NCBI GenBank assembly: GCA_027486585.1
Contig: JAIXOU010000027.1
Location: 62,001-126,000 of the forward strand
Direction of reading: 5' to 3'
DNA from: Verrucomicrobiaceae bacterium
GTDB taxonomy: Bacteria > Verrucomicrobiota > Verrucomicrobiia > Verrucomicrobiales > Verrucomicrobiaceae
DNA: 64,000 bases
Positions within the stretch are counted from its first letter, which is position 1; each line of letters opens with the position of its first letter. A program made the position numbers and the translations under genes. Positions 1-9,140 of the stretch are shown here, one piece after another. The notes under the pieces were generated by a model that worked only from the letters and a program-made list of their open reading frames with translations, did not search any database and had not been told where the DNA came from.

Positions 1-1946
1 ATGGAACCGACTTCACGCCGATTGCAATCACGGCACAGACCACCGCGTCCCAGTTTTTAGCCGCTGGACAGCCGCTGACTCTGGATACCACCTTAACGGG
101 ACAGGGTACCTTCACTCATTCCTGGCTGCAAAACCTCAAACAAATCGCTACGACCAAGACGCTGCATATCCCTGAAACCAGCCTCAGCCATGCAGGGCGC
201 TATCAGGTGAAGGTCAGCAATCTAACCGGAAGTGATACTTCAGACATGGTCTCTGTCGGCGTGGTCAATCGCACCCTTCCAGCAACGATCGTCAACTTAG
301 CCACCAAGGCCAGCATCACAGCCCAGGCCGCAGGCGAAGGCCTCACGTACGAATGGAAACTGAATGGTCAGACGATTCCTAAAGGTGGGAAAATCTCAGG
401 CATGGATTCCAAAACGCTCTCCATCACGAACATGCAGCCTGGAGACACGGGGCCATACACCTGCGTTGTTCGCATGTCAGGCGTTGCTGAAACGATTGAG
501 ACGCTACCTCTAACGGTCGAACTTCGCTACAAACCCATCGTGACCCCACGAAGCCTTGATGATGGCATTGTCAGCGGTGCCGTGAACGAGCAGATTTCAG
601 CAATCCATGGCACCACCCGATTCACCGCCACAGGATTGCCCCCTGGAGTCAGTATCAGCCCCTCCGGCCTACTGACGGGCCGCCCAGGAAGACTTGGAAT
701 CTATAAAATCAAAATCACGGCGACCAATCTAGCTGGCTCTAGCCCACCCGTGGAATTTGAATGGGATATCCAAGACTTCCCACTCGCGGCACGAGGCACT
801 TGGACGGGAATCGTGCAGCGTGATAGCGGCCTGAACACAGGTCTTGGCGGGCGCGTTAAACTCAGCATCTCCAATACAGGCACCTACACTGGAACCATCA
901 CGTTAGGAACCAAGACCTATGCCTGGGCCAGCCGTATTGATGCCCTGCTTAACAATGCCAACCCGACAACCCCCTTCACCATTTCACGAGGCAGAGTTCT
1001 TACACCGCTGACGGGTAACATTCTTTTGAATCTCAGCACCGACAGGCTCTCTGGCACGATCTCGGATGGATCCAACACGGCGGCTTTTGAAGCGTTTCGA
1101 AATCCGTGGTCGGCAACCAACAAACCCGTTCAGGCAAGCACAGCCTTCAACGCTGCGCTGGAAGTTCCCGAAGCTCTAGCTCTCAATACAGCGTATCCGC
1201 AGGGACATGGCCATGTGAAGATGACAGTCGGCACGACAGGAATCGTGACTTGGGCTGGTAAATTGGCGGATGCCACGACCCTGACGGGAAGCTCTACACT
1301 CGGTCTACTAGGTGAGACTTCTTTTCACGCCATGCTTTATTCAAACACAGGGAGCACCCAAGGATGGAGCACGATCACTTTAGATTCAGGTCTTGTGGAT
1401 GGGACGATGGATTGGTTTAAATCCCCCCAACCTGACAAAAACACAACTCGAACCTATAAATCAGGCATCCCTTTACATACGCTCAAGGTCCGCGGCGCTA
1501 GATACCTGAGACCAGCCTCACCAGCCATGATCCTTGATCTAGATTCGCAGCCCGCAGCGGGACCTCTAACAAACAATGCCAAGCTAAGATTCACGGGACT
1601 CCCCTTATTCACGCGATTCGACCAGACTTTTAAAATCACTCAATCGCTGAGCGCAGTGATGCCCACATTGATCTTGGAAAACCCGCAGGGTGTCAGACTC
1701 AGCTTCAGCGCAACGACGGGGACTCTGAGTGGCACGTTTAGTTTCAGTGATGACGATCCCAATGACAGCACCCTTCCGTATGCCAAAATCTTGCGCATCG
1801 GATCATTCAGCGGACTGCTTGTCACCAGACCAGATCTCAATCAGGGCATCGGTTATTTTAATCTGGCAGAGTTACCCGATACCGTGGGTGAGAAAAGCAC
1901 CTCAACACCCATCATCTCGGGCAAGGCAGAACTTACAAGGCCTTAA
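1..1946 (+). CDS. Ig-like/putative-Ig surface protein, 3' part (5' end outside window)
   Basis: The reading frame is open from base 3, so the gene begins upstream of the window. The first ATG-like site inside (207) is not the real start. About 650 residues are visible. Two Ig-like domains come first, each ending in the D/H-x-G-x-Y motif of Ig strands F (HAGRYQV, then DTGPYTCVV). They are followed by a He_PIG-like putative Ig segment with the typical GLPPGVSISPSGLLTG turn. The rest is a beta-rich region that starts TWTGIV and is rich in G, T and S. No membrane anchor or PEP-CTERM tail is visible at the C-terminus. It is probably exported and cell-surface or extracellular; binding to polymers or other cells is only an inference. 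Its last 14 bases overlap the tail of the convergent Smr gene. Confidence 0.8.
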   Translation, partial: GTDFTPIAITAQTTASQFLAAGQPLTLDTTLTGQGTFTHSWLQNLKQIATTKTLHIPETSLSHAGRYQVKVSNLTGSDTSDMVSVGVVNRTLPATIVNLATKASITAQAAGEGLTYEWKLNGQTIPKGGKISGMDSKTLSITNMQPGDTGPYTCVVRMSGVAETIETLPLTVELRYKPIVTPRSLDDGIVSGAVNEQISAIHGTTRFTATGLPPGVSISPSGLLTGRPGRLGIYKIKITATNLAGSSPPVEFEWDIQDFPLAARGTWTGIVQRDSGLNTGLGGRVKLSISNTGTYTGTITLGTKTYAWASRIDALLNNANPTTPFTISRGRVLTPLTGNILLNLSTDRLSGTISDGSNTAAFEAFRNPWSATNKPVQASTAFNAALEVPEALALNTAYPQGHGHVKMTVGTTGIVTWAGKLADATTLTGSSTLGLLGETSFHAMLYSNTGSTQGWSTITLDSGLVDGTMDWFKSPQPDKNTTRTYKSGIPLHTLKVRGARYLRPASPAMILDLDSQPAAGPLTNNAKLRFTGLPLFTRFDQTFKITQSLSAVMPTLILENPQGVRLSFSATTGTLSGTFSFSDDDPNDSTLPYAKILRIGSFSGLLVTRPDLNQGIGYFNLAELPDTVGEKSTSTPIISGKAELTRP

Positions 1947-2214
1947 GCTGAGCCCAAGTCGCGCCCCAACCACCGGTCTGGGCACTGGCAGGCCAAGTGA
2001 TCGCCGCGACTATTTCCATCTTCGCCAACTTTTCATGGACCCCAACGCGTAAAGCGCCCGTGCCCTTGCCATGAATCACTCGGACATTAAGAATGCCACG
2101 CTTTTGACATTCACCCAGGTAATCCACGAGCAGTTCCCCCACCTCACGAGGCTGAAAGGTGTGCAGATCCAGCTCGTCTGTGATCTCGATCTGCACTGGA
2201 TCACCTTCCGTCAT
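1933..2214 (-). CDS. Smr-domain protein
   Basis: A 93-residue protein that is almost entirely a small Smr domain. The motif LDLHTF is near residue 16 and the signature HGKGTGALR is near residue 64. Smr domains occur in MutS2 and in stand-alone proteins as DNA- or RNA-nicking modules; the activity of this short version is unknown. Its start overlaps the stop of the preceding gene (2211) by four bases in an ATGA arrangement, so the two are probably translationally coupled. It is the last gene of an apparent MFS - unknown - Smr operon. Its 3' end overlaps the end of the convergent Ig-like gene by 14 bp. Confidence 0.85.
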   Translation of the reverse strand: MTEGDPVQIEITDELDLHTFQPREVGELLVDYLGECQKRGILNVRVIHGKGTGALRVGVHEKLAKMEIVAAITWPASAQTGGWGATWAQLKAL

Positions 2215-2495
2215 CGCGAAAGCACGGTGGCAGCGATTTCATCCCAAAGCGCATCCACATCCTTAGGCCCGCGAGATGGCTTCTTGGCTTTCGCAAACCA
2301 GTAGTCTCCATTCCACTGATCGCCTTCGATCACATGCAGCAAGGCATGAATCCAAGACCCCAGTGGCGTATGAATGTCCTGCGCGATGTTATGCGCTTCT
2401 TCCCAGTTTCCCGCTTTCGTATGCCAGAGAGCCTGAGCCTCAGGGCTCAAACTCACTGGCAAGGACGGTAATGCAGCCAGTTCAGCAGCCGTCAT
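2211..2495 (-). CDS. Small conserved-looking protein of unknown function
   Basis: This 94-residue soluble protein has no signal peptide or membrane segment. It is rich in Trp and His (for example WEEAHNIAQ, GSWIHALLH, GDYWFAKA). This looks like a small helical domain, and the pattern resembles short uncharacterised proteins I associate with proteobacteria and Verrucomicrobia, but I cannot name the family. It lies 5 bp after the MFS gene and overlaps the Smr gene by 4 bp, so it is very likely co-transcribed and coupled with Smr. No catalytic motif is evident. Confidence 0.7.
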   Translation of the reverse strand: MTAAELAALPSLPVSLSPEAQALWHTKAGNWEEAHNIAQDIHTPLGSWIHALLHVIEGDQWNGDYWFAKAKKPSRGPKDVDALWDEIAATVLSR

Positions 2496-2500
2496 AACAC

Positions 2501-3886
2501 TCAGTCTTCAGGTAGAGGCTTGCCTTTGGTTTCAGGAGCAAACGGCAGGATGAAAATGCCCACCAGGAAAATGGCGCACATCGTCATCGCCGCGTAGCGC
2601 AGTGGTAGCGCTGGATCCTGAGCCGCGAATTTACCAAAAACACCCGAGGTCAAAGTGGCTGAGAAAAAGCTACCCCCCGCGGCGGCAAAACGTCCGAGAT
2701 TGTAGCAGAAACTTGTCCCAGTGCTGCGCAGCTTGCTCGGAAACAACTCTGGAAGATAGATCGCAAAACCAGCAAAGACACTGAGCTGAGCCATGCCCAT
2801 GAGGAACATCATCCAGCGAGCCGAAACGGGATCACTCATCTTCCAATAAACAAGGAATGTAGCGATCAAGGCTGCCGAGAAACCCAGGAAGAAAGCCAAG
2901 CGACGGCCCAATTTAGCCACATTGGTAAACAAGGTCATGCCCACAGCCGCACCCAGCATGTTGAAGAGATAAGCGATGGAGATCGAGTTATTAACCTCTC
3001 CTGCGATCTTGTCTGCGGCGACACCCAGTTTTTCAAAATGCTGCTTAAAGACCACTTTTTGAAGATCGACCGCATACTCACCAATGGCCCACAAACCGAT
3101 CACACCCGTGCTAGCGATGACCGCGCCGACCAACAGATTTTTTCTCCAGCGTGCATTGCTCAGCAGGCTGCCATAGGAAGCAAAGATGCCACCCTTGGGA
3201 AGCTGATTGCTGTCCTTGAGTCTCTGCCAAGCTTCAGGCTCCTTCAAGTAGCCACGAGTAAAAATGATCATCAAAGCCGGAGCTGCCCCAATGAGAAACA
3301 TCCAGCGCCAGCCTGAGCCCGCCGCGATCGTCTGATTGGCTTCCAGCGCATCAATGCCCATTTTGGCAAAGCCTGCGGAAATATTGCCGATGGTCGAAAG
3401 AATCTGCAATAAGCCCAGACACTGTGTGCGCGCACCACTCGGCACCGTTTCAGCGATCAGAGCCACGGCCAATCCAAAGACTCCGCCCACTCCAATACCC
3501 GTGAGAAAACGGAAAATCGTGAAGTCCAATTGCGTCTGGCTAAAGTAGCTCAGGCCTGTGAAAGCCGAATAAATCAGGATCGTCAGCGTCAACATGCGTG
3601 CTCGACCATACTTATCTCCGAGGGCTCCAAAGATCATGCCACCGATCCCCCAGCCAATCAGGAAACAAGCCGTCACCACTTTACCAAAGGATTGCAGCTC
3701 TGGGCTTGTCGGTGGCAGCTTCATCAACTCCACCAGCGCCGGCACGCGAGCCAACGAAAAAAGCCGCTGATCCAGACAGTCAAAAAACCAAGCCGCTGAG
3801 GCGACAATGATGACAAACCAGTGGTAGCTATTGAGTTGCTTATACCAGGGGGCGTTTGGGTCGGGGAGAGAAACAGATTGGCTCAT
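2501..3886 (-). CDS. MFS transporter (sugar/organic acid type)
   Basis: A 461-residue protein with about 12 predicted membrane segments. The MFS motif A loop (GALGDKYGRARML) lies after TM2, and a second GRR-type loop (LGRRLAF) lies in the C-terminal half. The N-terminal DQRLF segment and the acidic helix DCLD in TM1 resemble the aromatic acid:H+ and sugar/inositol symporter branches, but the substrate cannot be read from sequence. It is expected in the inner membrane. It is the first gene of a three-gene minus-strand unit with the 94-residue protein and Smr. Confidence 0.85.
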   Translation of the reverse strand: MSQSVSLPDPNAPWYKQLNSYHWFVIIVASAAWFFDCLDQRLFSLARVPALVELMKLPPTSPELQSFGKVVTACFLIGWGIGGMIFGALGDKYGRARMLTLTILIYSAFTGLSYFSQTQLDFTIFRFLTGIGVGGVFGLAVALIAETVPSGARTQCLGLLQILSTIGNISAGFAKMGIDALEANQTIAAGSGWRWMFLIGAAPALMIIFTRGYLKEPEAWQRLKDSNQLPKGGIFASYGSLLSNARWRKNLLVGAVIASTGVIGLWAIGEYAVDLQKVVFKQHFEKLGVAADKIAGEVNNSISIAYLFNMLGAAVGMTLFTNVAKLGRRLAFFLGFSAALIATFLVYWKMSDPVSARWMMFLMGMAQLSVFAGFAIYLPELFPSKLRSTGTSFCYNLGRFAAAGGSFFSATLTSGVFGKFAAQDPALPLRYAAMTMCAIFLVGIFILPFAPETKGKPLPED

Positions 3887-4163
3887 GGACGTTCAGATTG
3901 ACGCACTCCTGTCGGCGTAGCAATCACGAAATGCAGTCTCCCGTTTCATTCCTTCACTTTCTCAGCCACTTCATTCTCCAAAGCGCTACCTTGAGAGGGC
4001 ACGTGGAACCGGAGACCAAATCAAACCACTGACCTGCCATGGTCAGGAACGATCAGGTTACCGAACGCGAAGGATGCGACTTTCCAGGCACATCGAATGT
4101 CTCACGGTCAAGCGCGCTCGACCTTTTTCCATCCCATTGCGTGCGCACCTCAGCGAAGGCCGC

Positions 4164-5222
4164 TCAGCCTTCACGATGGAGCTTGTAGGGATACACATGC
4201 CCGCTATTCCACTGACAGACATAAAGGTCACTTTGGGTATCCACACAGACATCGTGACAATTGTTAAAGACCGGCTGGCCTTGAAGCATGACCTTCAAAT
4301 GCCCATCCTCAAAGTCGGGAGATTGCCCCCCTGGATTCGAGATCACCCGATCTTGATCACTCAAAATGGTCACAAAACCACGTCCCTGCCACATGCGATA
4401 ATCATTCGGCTTTGCGCCGAAACAAACGCCTGAATACAGCTCACGTCCGTGAATGACAGGCCGGCTGACATAAGCGCCAGGCAGATAAACACTGCGGACA
4501 TGTTTCCCCTCCAGAGTAAACCAGCTAAACTCATTCCGAATGCGCTCAGTCACGACGAGGAGCGGCCGCTCTCCGCGCGTATCAATGGCCACACCATGAG
4601 CCTGCATGAACTTGCCTGGATTCACCGGCTGGGTGCTTTTACCACCGAACTTGCTGATGAACTTACCGTCTTGATTAAAGCGCAGAATGAACTGCGAGCC
4701 GTATCCGTCAGCTACATAAATATCTCCATTGGGAGCCACGGCGGTTTCAGTCGGGCTGTAGAGATCGTTAGGCGAATATGCCCCGCATTCATGGGCCTTG
4801 GGCAACTCTAAAACCAGTTCGCCCTCCAAAGTTGTCTTCATGACCCGGCCGCTGCTGGAGTCGGTTAGGTAGAGAAACTCTTTGCCATCCGCCTGACGAT
4901 GCAACGTTAGGCCATGGGCTCCTGCTAGACCTTGAGTCCAAGTGCCAAGCACCGCCCCTTTGACATCATAAATCAGCACATTGTTTTGCTTGTGATTGGT
5001 CAGAAGAAACAAGCGCCCATCTGAGGACTGCACCATTTCATGACAATCTTTCACAGGTGTCTTGGCCGGATCAGCCTGGCTCCAGAGTTTATCGACGCGA
5101 TAACGAAAGCCACCCTGACCAATGATGGCTCCATGAAATTCAGGAGCTGTCTTACTTTGCCCCCGAACAAAAGGCGCAGCTAGGGTGGTTGCGGCCGCAG
5201 ATAGAAAGTGACGACGATTCAT
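4164..5222 (-). CDS. Tat-exported six-bladed beta-propeller (NHL-like) protein
   Basis: 352 residues. The N-terminus MNRRHFLSAAATTLAAP is a twin-arginine signal, so the folded protein is probably exported to the periplasm. The body has several NHL/6-bladed propeller repeats of the type DIYVADGYGSQ and VCVDTQSDLYVCQW. Such propellers are common next to sugar-catabolic genes in Planctomycetes and Verrucomicrobia; they bind ligands or act as lyases or esterases, and the true activity here is unknown. It follows the DUF1080 gene with a 21-bp gap, so the two are likely one operon. The 277 bp downstream (3887-4163) hold no convincing gene. Confidence 0.8.
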   Translation of the reverse strand: MNRRHFLSAAATTLAAPFVRGQSKTAPEFHGAIIGQGGFRYRVDKLWSQADPAKTPVKDCHEMVQSSDGRLFLLTNHKQNNVLIYDVKGAVLGTWTQGLAGAHGLTLHRQADGKEFLYLTDSSSGRVMKTTLEGELVLELPKAHECGAYSPNDLYSPTETAVAPNGDIYVADGYGSQFILRFNQDGKFISKFGGKSTQPVNPGKFMQAHGVAIDTRGERPLLVVTERIRNEFSWFTLEGKHVRSVYLPGAYVSRPVIHGRELYSGVCFGAKPNDYRMWQGRGFVTILSDQDRVISNPGGQSPDFEDGHLKVMLQGQPVFNNCHDVCVDTQSDLYVCQWNSGHVYPYKLHREG

Positions 5223-5243
5223 AAAAGCAGCAGATCTAGAGTG

Positions 5244-5891
5244 TCACTTCACTTCTTTCAGGCGGATGTTTTTGACTGCCGCAGTCGTGCAGTAAGTACT
5301 AAGCGCCAAAGGAGCGTAGCTTTCAATCGGGCCGGGACGAAGACTGATTTTACGATCCTTGAGATCCTGATCCACGACTTTTTTATCCTCCACCCAGACA
5401 CTGATGTTTTCAGGAGTGACACGCAGGCGGAACTTGTACCATTTGTCATCCTCATAGCGCTGATACGTGCCAGTGGAGTTATTGGCAGCGTCTTGTCCGT
5501 CGATATTACTGATACCGGTGACGCTGCCGCCCCAGCCGCCGCAGACGAGTGTGGCACAGGTTTTGAGGTCCCCGACTGGAAAAGTCAGCCCACAAAAGAA
5601 GTCCACCCCCTGCAGACGCTTGGCTTCCAGACTAATCTCGTAATTGGTTACAGGGAGCTCAGCCGCCTTTTTATACAGAAGACCACTGAGGCTATCGCCT
5701 TGATTGATGATTAAAGCGTCTTCTTCTTGCTCGATGGTGCCACTGGCTCCGATGTCCACCGTTTCCCAGTCATCAAGGGATTTGCCATCAAAAAGCACCC
5801 ACTCTTTGGCTTTAGCAGGCGTTTCAGCCTTCTGGGCATGGATTTGAGGGAGAGTTAAAAGCAGGACAAGGAGCAAGAATGAGGATTTCAT
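5244..5891 (-). CDS. DUF1080 / 3-keto-disaccharide hydrolase-type secreted protein
   Basis: The chosen start (MKSSFLLL) gives 215 residues with a clean signal peptide cleaved after IHA. The longer open frame from 5921 would add ten residues before the signal and is less likely. The body begins with the family hallmark LFDGKSLDDWE, followed by a jelly-roll core with WYKFRLRV and VWVEDKKV. DUF1080 proteins are concanavalin-like beta-sandwiches, some of which hydrolyse 3-keto-glycosides in periplasmic sugar breakdown. It is the first gene of a two-gene unit with the propeller protein. The Gfo/Idh/MocA oxidoreductase at 9141 could supply a 3-keto substrate, but that link is inference. Confidence 0.85.
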   Translation of the reverse strand: MKSSFLLLVLLLTLPQIHAQKAETPAKAKEWVLFDGKSLDDWETVDIGASGTIEQEEDALIINQGDSLSGLLYKKAAELPVTNYEISLEAKRLQGVDFFCGLTFPVGDLKTCATLVCGGWGGSVTGISNIDGQDAANNSTGTYQRYEDDKWYKFRLRVTPENISVWVEDKKVVDQDLKDRKISLRPGPIESYAPLALSTYCTTAAVKNIRLKEVK

Positions 5892-6005
5892 GAGAAATAG
5901 AGGCTGGGAGACTCTCATCAAACGCGGCTAAAAAGCCGACCCCATCATTTTGTTGCAAGAAAATTACTGGAGAGATCAGCATGGAGTGCTAGGACTGAAG
6001 CTCCG

Positions 6006-6629
6006 ATGAAAACACCTTCAATGAATCGTCTTCTCCAGACCCTCGCCCTCTTTGCCGTGGCAACTGTCATGAGCAGTTGCACCACCCGCCCCTCGGGAGG
6101 TAAATTCTCCACCAGCTTTGACCCACCAGCAAAGCCAGTCACCAATCCTTCTGCCGTAAAGGTGAAGCTCAGCACGGGTGCTCAGCGCGTTTATGTCATG
6201 CAGGGCAATGAGGTACTTCTCGCTACCCCATGCTCCGTGGGCACAGCCAGCACCCCGACCCCGATGGGCACCTTCAGGATCTACAGCAAGGAAGCCAAAC
6301 GCCGCCGCGCCAGTTCACCTGGAGCCGGCTACCCAATGAGCTTCTGGATGGAATTCAAGTCCGCCTACGGCATGCACTGGGGCTGGGTGAAGCCTTACCC
6401 TTGCACCCATGGTTGTGTGCGTCTGCCGATCAAGTCAGCTCAGAAAATCTTCAGCATGGTGAGCACCGGCACACCGCTGATCATCGCTACCAGCCACCCA
6501 GAAGATGCGACCATTGGCAAGACCCTGCCAGTGCTGGACGACTCCAAGCTCGACAACCCACCAGACTCCTACATGCTCAGCCCCAAGGTCTTTGAAGATG
6601 CTGCCAAAGGCAAGATCTACACTTACTAA
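6006..6629 (+). CDS. YkuD-type L,D-transpeptidase lipoprotein
   Basis: 207 residues. A lipoprotein signal ends at the lipobox MSSC (Cys25). The YkuD core follows from about residue 50 to 165. It contains the catalytic HGCVRL motif with Cys137, preceded by the conserved His in MHWGW (His124). These enzymes form 3-3 peptidoglycan cross-links or anchor proteins to the wall. The lipobox suggests attachment to a membrane facing the periplasm. It is a single gene, with a divergent neighbour 114 bp upstream and a strong terminator about 55 bp downstream. Confidence 0.9.
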   Translation: MKTPSMNRLLQTLALFAVATVMSSCTTRPSGGKFSTSFDPPAKPVTNPSAVKVKLSTGAQRVYVMQGNEVLLATPCSVGTASTPTPMGTFRIYSKEAKRRRASSPGAGYPMSFWMEFKSAYGMHWGWVKPYPCTHGCVRLPIKSAQKIFSMVSTGTPLIIATSHPEDATIGKTLPVLDDSKLDNPPDSYMLSPKVFEDAAKGKIYTY

Positions 6630-6683
6630 AAGTCGAACCATATCATTGAGCTAGGCGCACTTGATAAAGCACGCCTAACCCAG

Positions 6684-6710
6684 GGGAGACCTGAGAGGGT
6701 CTCCCTTTTT
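6684..6710 (+). terminator. Rho-independent terminator after the L,D-transpeptidase gene
   Basis: A perfect 8-bp stem (GGGAGACC / GGTCTCCC) with a 6-base loop is followed by five T. It separates the transpeptidase gene from ispH. Confidence 0.85.
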
Positions 6711-6733
6711 CACTAAACCACCCTTCCCTATTC

Positions 6734-7972
6734 ATGCCTGCTACCGCTGCCCCATCCCGTCGTGTCAATGTCCGTACCCCTGAGGTGATGGAACGTGTAC
6801 AGGCAGAAGTGGAAACGCATTACCGCAGTCATTTGGTCGAGACGATTCGAACTCAGGGCAGTCTGGTGCAGATCGGGAACACAACGATACGCCTAGCCCG
6901 CGACTTCGGCTTTTGCTACGGAGTCGAGCGTGCGATCGATTTGGCTTATGCGGCACGCCGCGTGTTTGCCGACAAACGTGTCTTCCTCTTGGGTGAGATC
7001 ATTCACAATCCAGAGGTTAATCGCCAACTAACGGAAATGGGCATTGTTTCCATCCCGATCAGTCAGCAGGAAGATGAATGTGCCAAGCTGAACAACGACG
7101 ACGTGGTGATTGTGCCTGCTTTTGGCGCTGAAACCAAGCTCATGAAGATCATCGCCGAGCGCGGATGCATGGTCGTGGACACCACCTGCGGAGATGTCAT
7201 GAGTGTTTGGAAACGTGTCCGCAACTACGCTAAAACCGGATTCACCTCCATCATCCATGGCAAAGCAAGCCATGAAGAGACCCGTGCCACATCATCACGG
7301 GCTCTAGGTGACAGTGGCAACGGTCAATATCTCGTCATTCTGACCTTAGCGGATGTGGATTACATCTGCGATTACATCTATCAAGGCGGCGACAAAGAAG
7401 CCTTCTATGAGCGGTTCAAAGGCGCTGACGCCTACTCTGTAGGCTTTGATCCTGACATCCATCTGAAGCAAATCGGTGTGGCCAATCAGACCACCATGCT
7501 AAAGTCCGAGACAGAAGAGATTCAGCGCAGGCTGCAAGCCGCCGTTGAAAAGCGCGATGGCGTCGGAAGCAAAAATTTCCAAGTTTTTGATACCATCTGT
7601 GGTGCGACTCAAGAACGTCAGGACTCCCTCTTTGGGCTACTTCAGCAGCCCTTGGATGTGCTTCTTGTCGTCGGTGGTTACAACAGCTCCAACACCACAC
7701 ACTTAGTGGAAATTGGCGAGCAGCAACTTCCCACCTTTTTTATCCGCACCGCAGATTGCCTGACTTCACTGGAGGAGATCATTCACTTTGATCTGCACCT
7801 GAAAGCTGAAAAAACCAGCTACTCAGGCAAACTCGCCAGCAATGAGCCCGTCATGATCGGCATTACCGCCGGTGCCTCCTGCCCAAACAATCTGATCGAA
7901 GATACCCTGCTCCGTGTTTTCGCCCTAAGGGGCATCGACGAGGCTGCTGTCCGGGCCACCGTCGGGCTATAA
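6734..7972 (+). CDS. ispH: 4-hydroxy-3-methylbut-2-enyl diphosphate reductase, long form
   Basis: 412 residues. The last step of the MEP isoprenoid pathway: reduction of HMBPP to IPP and DMAPP with a 4Fe-4S cluster. All three cluster cysteines are in conserved contexts (FGFCYGVERA, VDTTCGDV, DTICGAT). The TTHL and HNPEVN motifs are also present. The length and N-terminal extension fit the cyanobacterial/plastid-like long class rather than the ~310-residue E. coli form. The ATG is preceded by a pyrimidine-rich stretch and no Shine-Dalgarno sequence. The product pool would feed UppS, encoded at 51505. Confidence 0.95.
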   Translation: MPATAAPSRRVNVRTPEVMERVQAEVETHYRSHLVETIRTQGSLVQIGNTTIRLARDFGFCYGVERAIDLAYAARRVFADKRVFLLGEIIHNPEVNRQLTEMGIVSIPISQQEDECAKLNNDDVVIVPAFGAETKLMKIIAERGCMVVDTTCGDVMSVWKRVRNYAKTGFTSIIHGKASHEETRATSSRALGDSGNGQYLVILTLADVDYICDYIYQGGDKEAFYERFKGADAYSVGFDPDIHLKQIGVANQTTMLKSETEEIQRRLQAAVEKRDGVGSKNFQVFDTICGATQERQDSLFGLLQQPLDVLLVVGGYNSSNTTHLVEIGEQQLPTFFIRTADCLTSLEEIIHFDLHLKAEKTSYSGKLASNEPVMIGITAGASCPNNLIEDTLLRVFALRGIDEAAVRATVGL

Positions 7973-8028
7973 ACTCATCATAAAAAAGCCTCGCACCTTA
8001 GCAGGGCGGCTTTAGATTTGGGTCATCT

Positions 8029-9006
8029 ATGTCTATCTATGACCGCGACTACATGCGCGACGAGGCTCCCAGCTTCGGAGAACGTGTGCGTCAGGTATCT
8101 GCCTTTCACTGGTTCTTTTGGGCAAACATTGCCGTCTTTGTTTTCCAGTGGATCCTCTTCCCAGACCTTTGCCTGACAAAAGAGTCCTTCAGCGGTGTCA
8201 ATTTACCTGCAGGTGGCGTCAGCATCGACAGCCTGCTCCAAGGCCATGTCTGGACACCCTTCACTTACATGTTCGTACATGGAAGTGTGGGCCATATTTT
8301 GTTAAACTCCATGATGCTTTGGTTCGCAGGAAAGCGAGTTCAGGATCTCTATGGCCCACGTCACTTCGTCATCATCTACGTGCTCTCAGGCATCATCGGT
8401 GCAGCCTTGCAGATCGTGCTCAGTGCCTACGTTTTGAATGAGCCCAGCATCTCACTCATCGGAGCATCGGCCTCCGTCATGGGGCTCATCCTAGCGTATG
8501 CCATCGCCATGCCCAGGGAGGAAGTCACCTTGCTATTAGCCTTCATCATTCCTGTGCGCTTCAGCTTGTGGGGATTGGCCAAGTTTCTTCTCATCACCAA
8601 TGTCCTCTTTGGCGTCTTAGCAGTCTTCGACAAACTCCCCAATTGGCTCTCTGGTGGCGGTCATGTCGCCTACTTTGCCCATATCGGCGGTGCTTTAGCC
8701 GGATGGTATTACTCACGGACGCTAGGTTACGGAGGCACCCAGCCCAGTTTCGGATCAATCCCCACTGCTCCTAATGTCCGTCGCCGCCCCGTCTTGGCCA
8801 ACGTTTACCGTCCCGTCGTCGAAGTGGACATGGAGGCCGTGCGCAAACAAAACCCACGCAATGATCCCGTCATTGATCTCATCCGTGACGAAGTGGACCC
8901 CATTTTGGACAAAATCAGCGTTCAAGGCATGCACAGCCTGACCGATGATGAACGGCGCACGCTAGACCGCGCCAGCCGCCAGATTGCTCGCACTAAAGGT
9001 CCATAA
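8029..9006 (+). CDS. Rhomboid-family intramembrane serine protease
   Basis: 325 residues with about six membrane helices. The rhomboid catalytic dyad is visible as Ser147 in GASAS and His218 in AHIGG. The L1 region carries the HGSVGHILLN motif. It cleaves substrates within the membrane; the targets are unknown. After the last helix there is a soluble tail of about 90 residues ending in a small helical module (LTDDERRTLDRASRQI). This module recurs on other bacterial rhomboids and probably helps substrate or partner binding. The gene sits 56 bp after ispH and could be read through from it. Confidence 0.92.
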   Translation: MSIYDRDYMRDEAPSFGERVRQVSAFHWFFWANIAVFVFQWILFPDLCLTKESFSGVNLPAGGVSIDSLLQGHVWTPFTYMFVHGSVGHILLNSMMLWFAGKRVQDLYGPRHFVIIYVLSGIIGAALQIVLSAYVLNEPSISLIGASASVMGLILAYAIAMPREEVTLLLAFIIPVRFSLWGLAKFLLITNVLFGVLAVFDKLPNWLSGGGHVAYFAHIGGALAGWYYSRTLGYGGTQPSFGSIPTAPNVRRRPVLANVYRPVVEVDMEAVRKQNPRNDPVIDLIRDEVDPILDKISVQGMHSLTDDERRTLDRASRQIARTKGP

Positions 9007-9140
9007 ATCAGAATCAGGAAACTGGCGAACGAATCGGTCTTGCCTGATTATTCTTTCCACCTAGAATTTGCCTGCAATTTCGAGCCGAGCCTGCGCGTTT
9101 ACTCGATCCGTCAAACAACCATCCATTACCAAAACACCCC

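Noticed and set aside
4074-4433. 119-residue plus-strand frame overlapping the 3' end of the propeller gene
   Set aside because: The propeller frame continues through it with clear repeats; this frame has no signal, motif or start context.
9012-9055. AATCAGG/CCTGATT hairpin after the rhomboid gene
   Set aside because: Seven-bp stem with a loop of over 25 bases and no clean T run; too weak to call a terminator.
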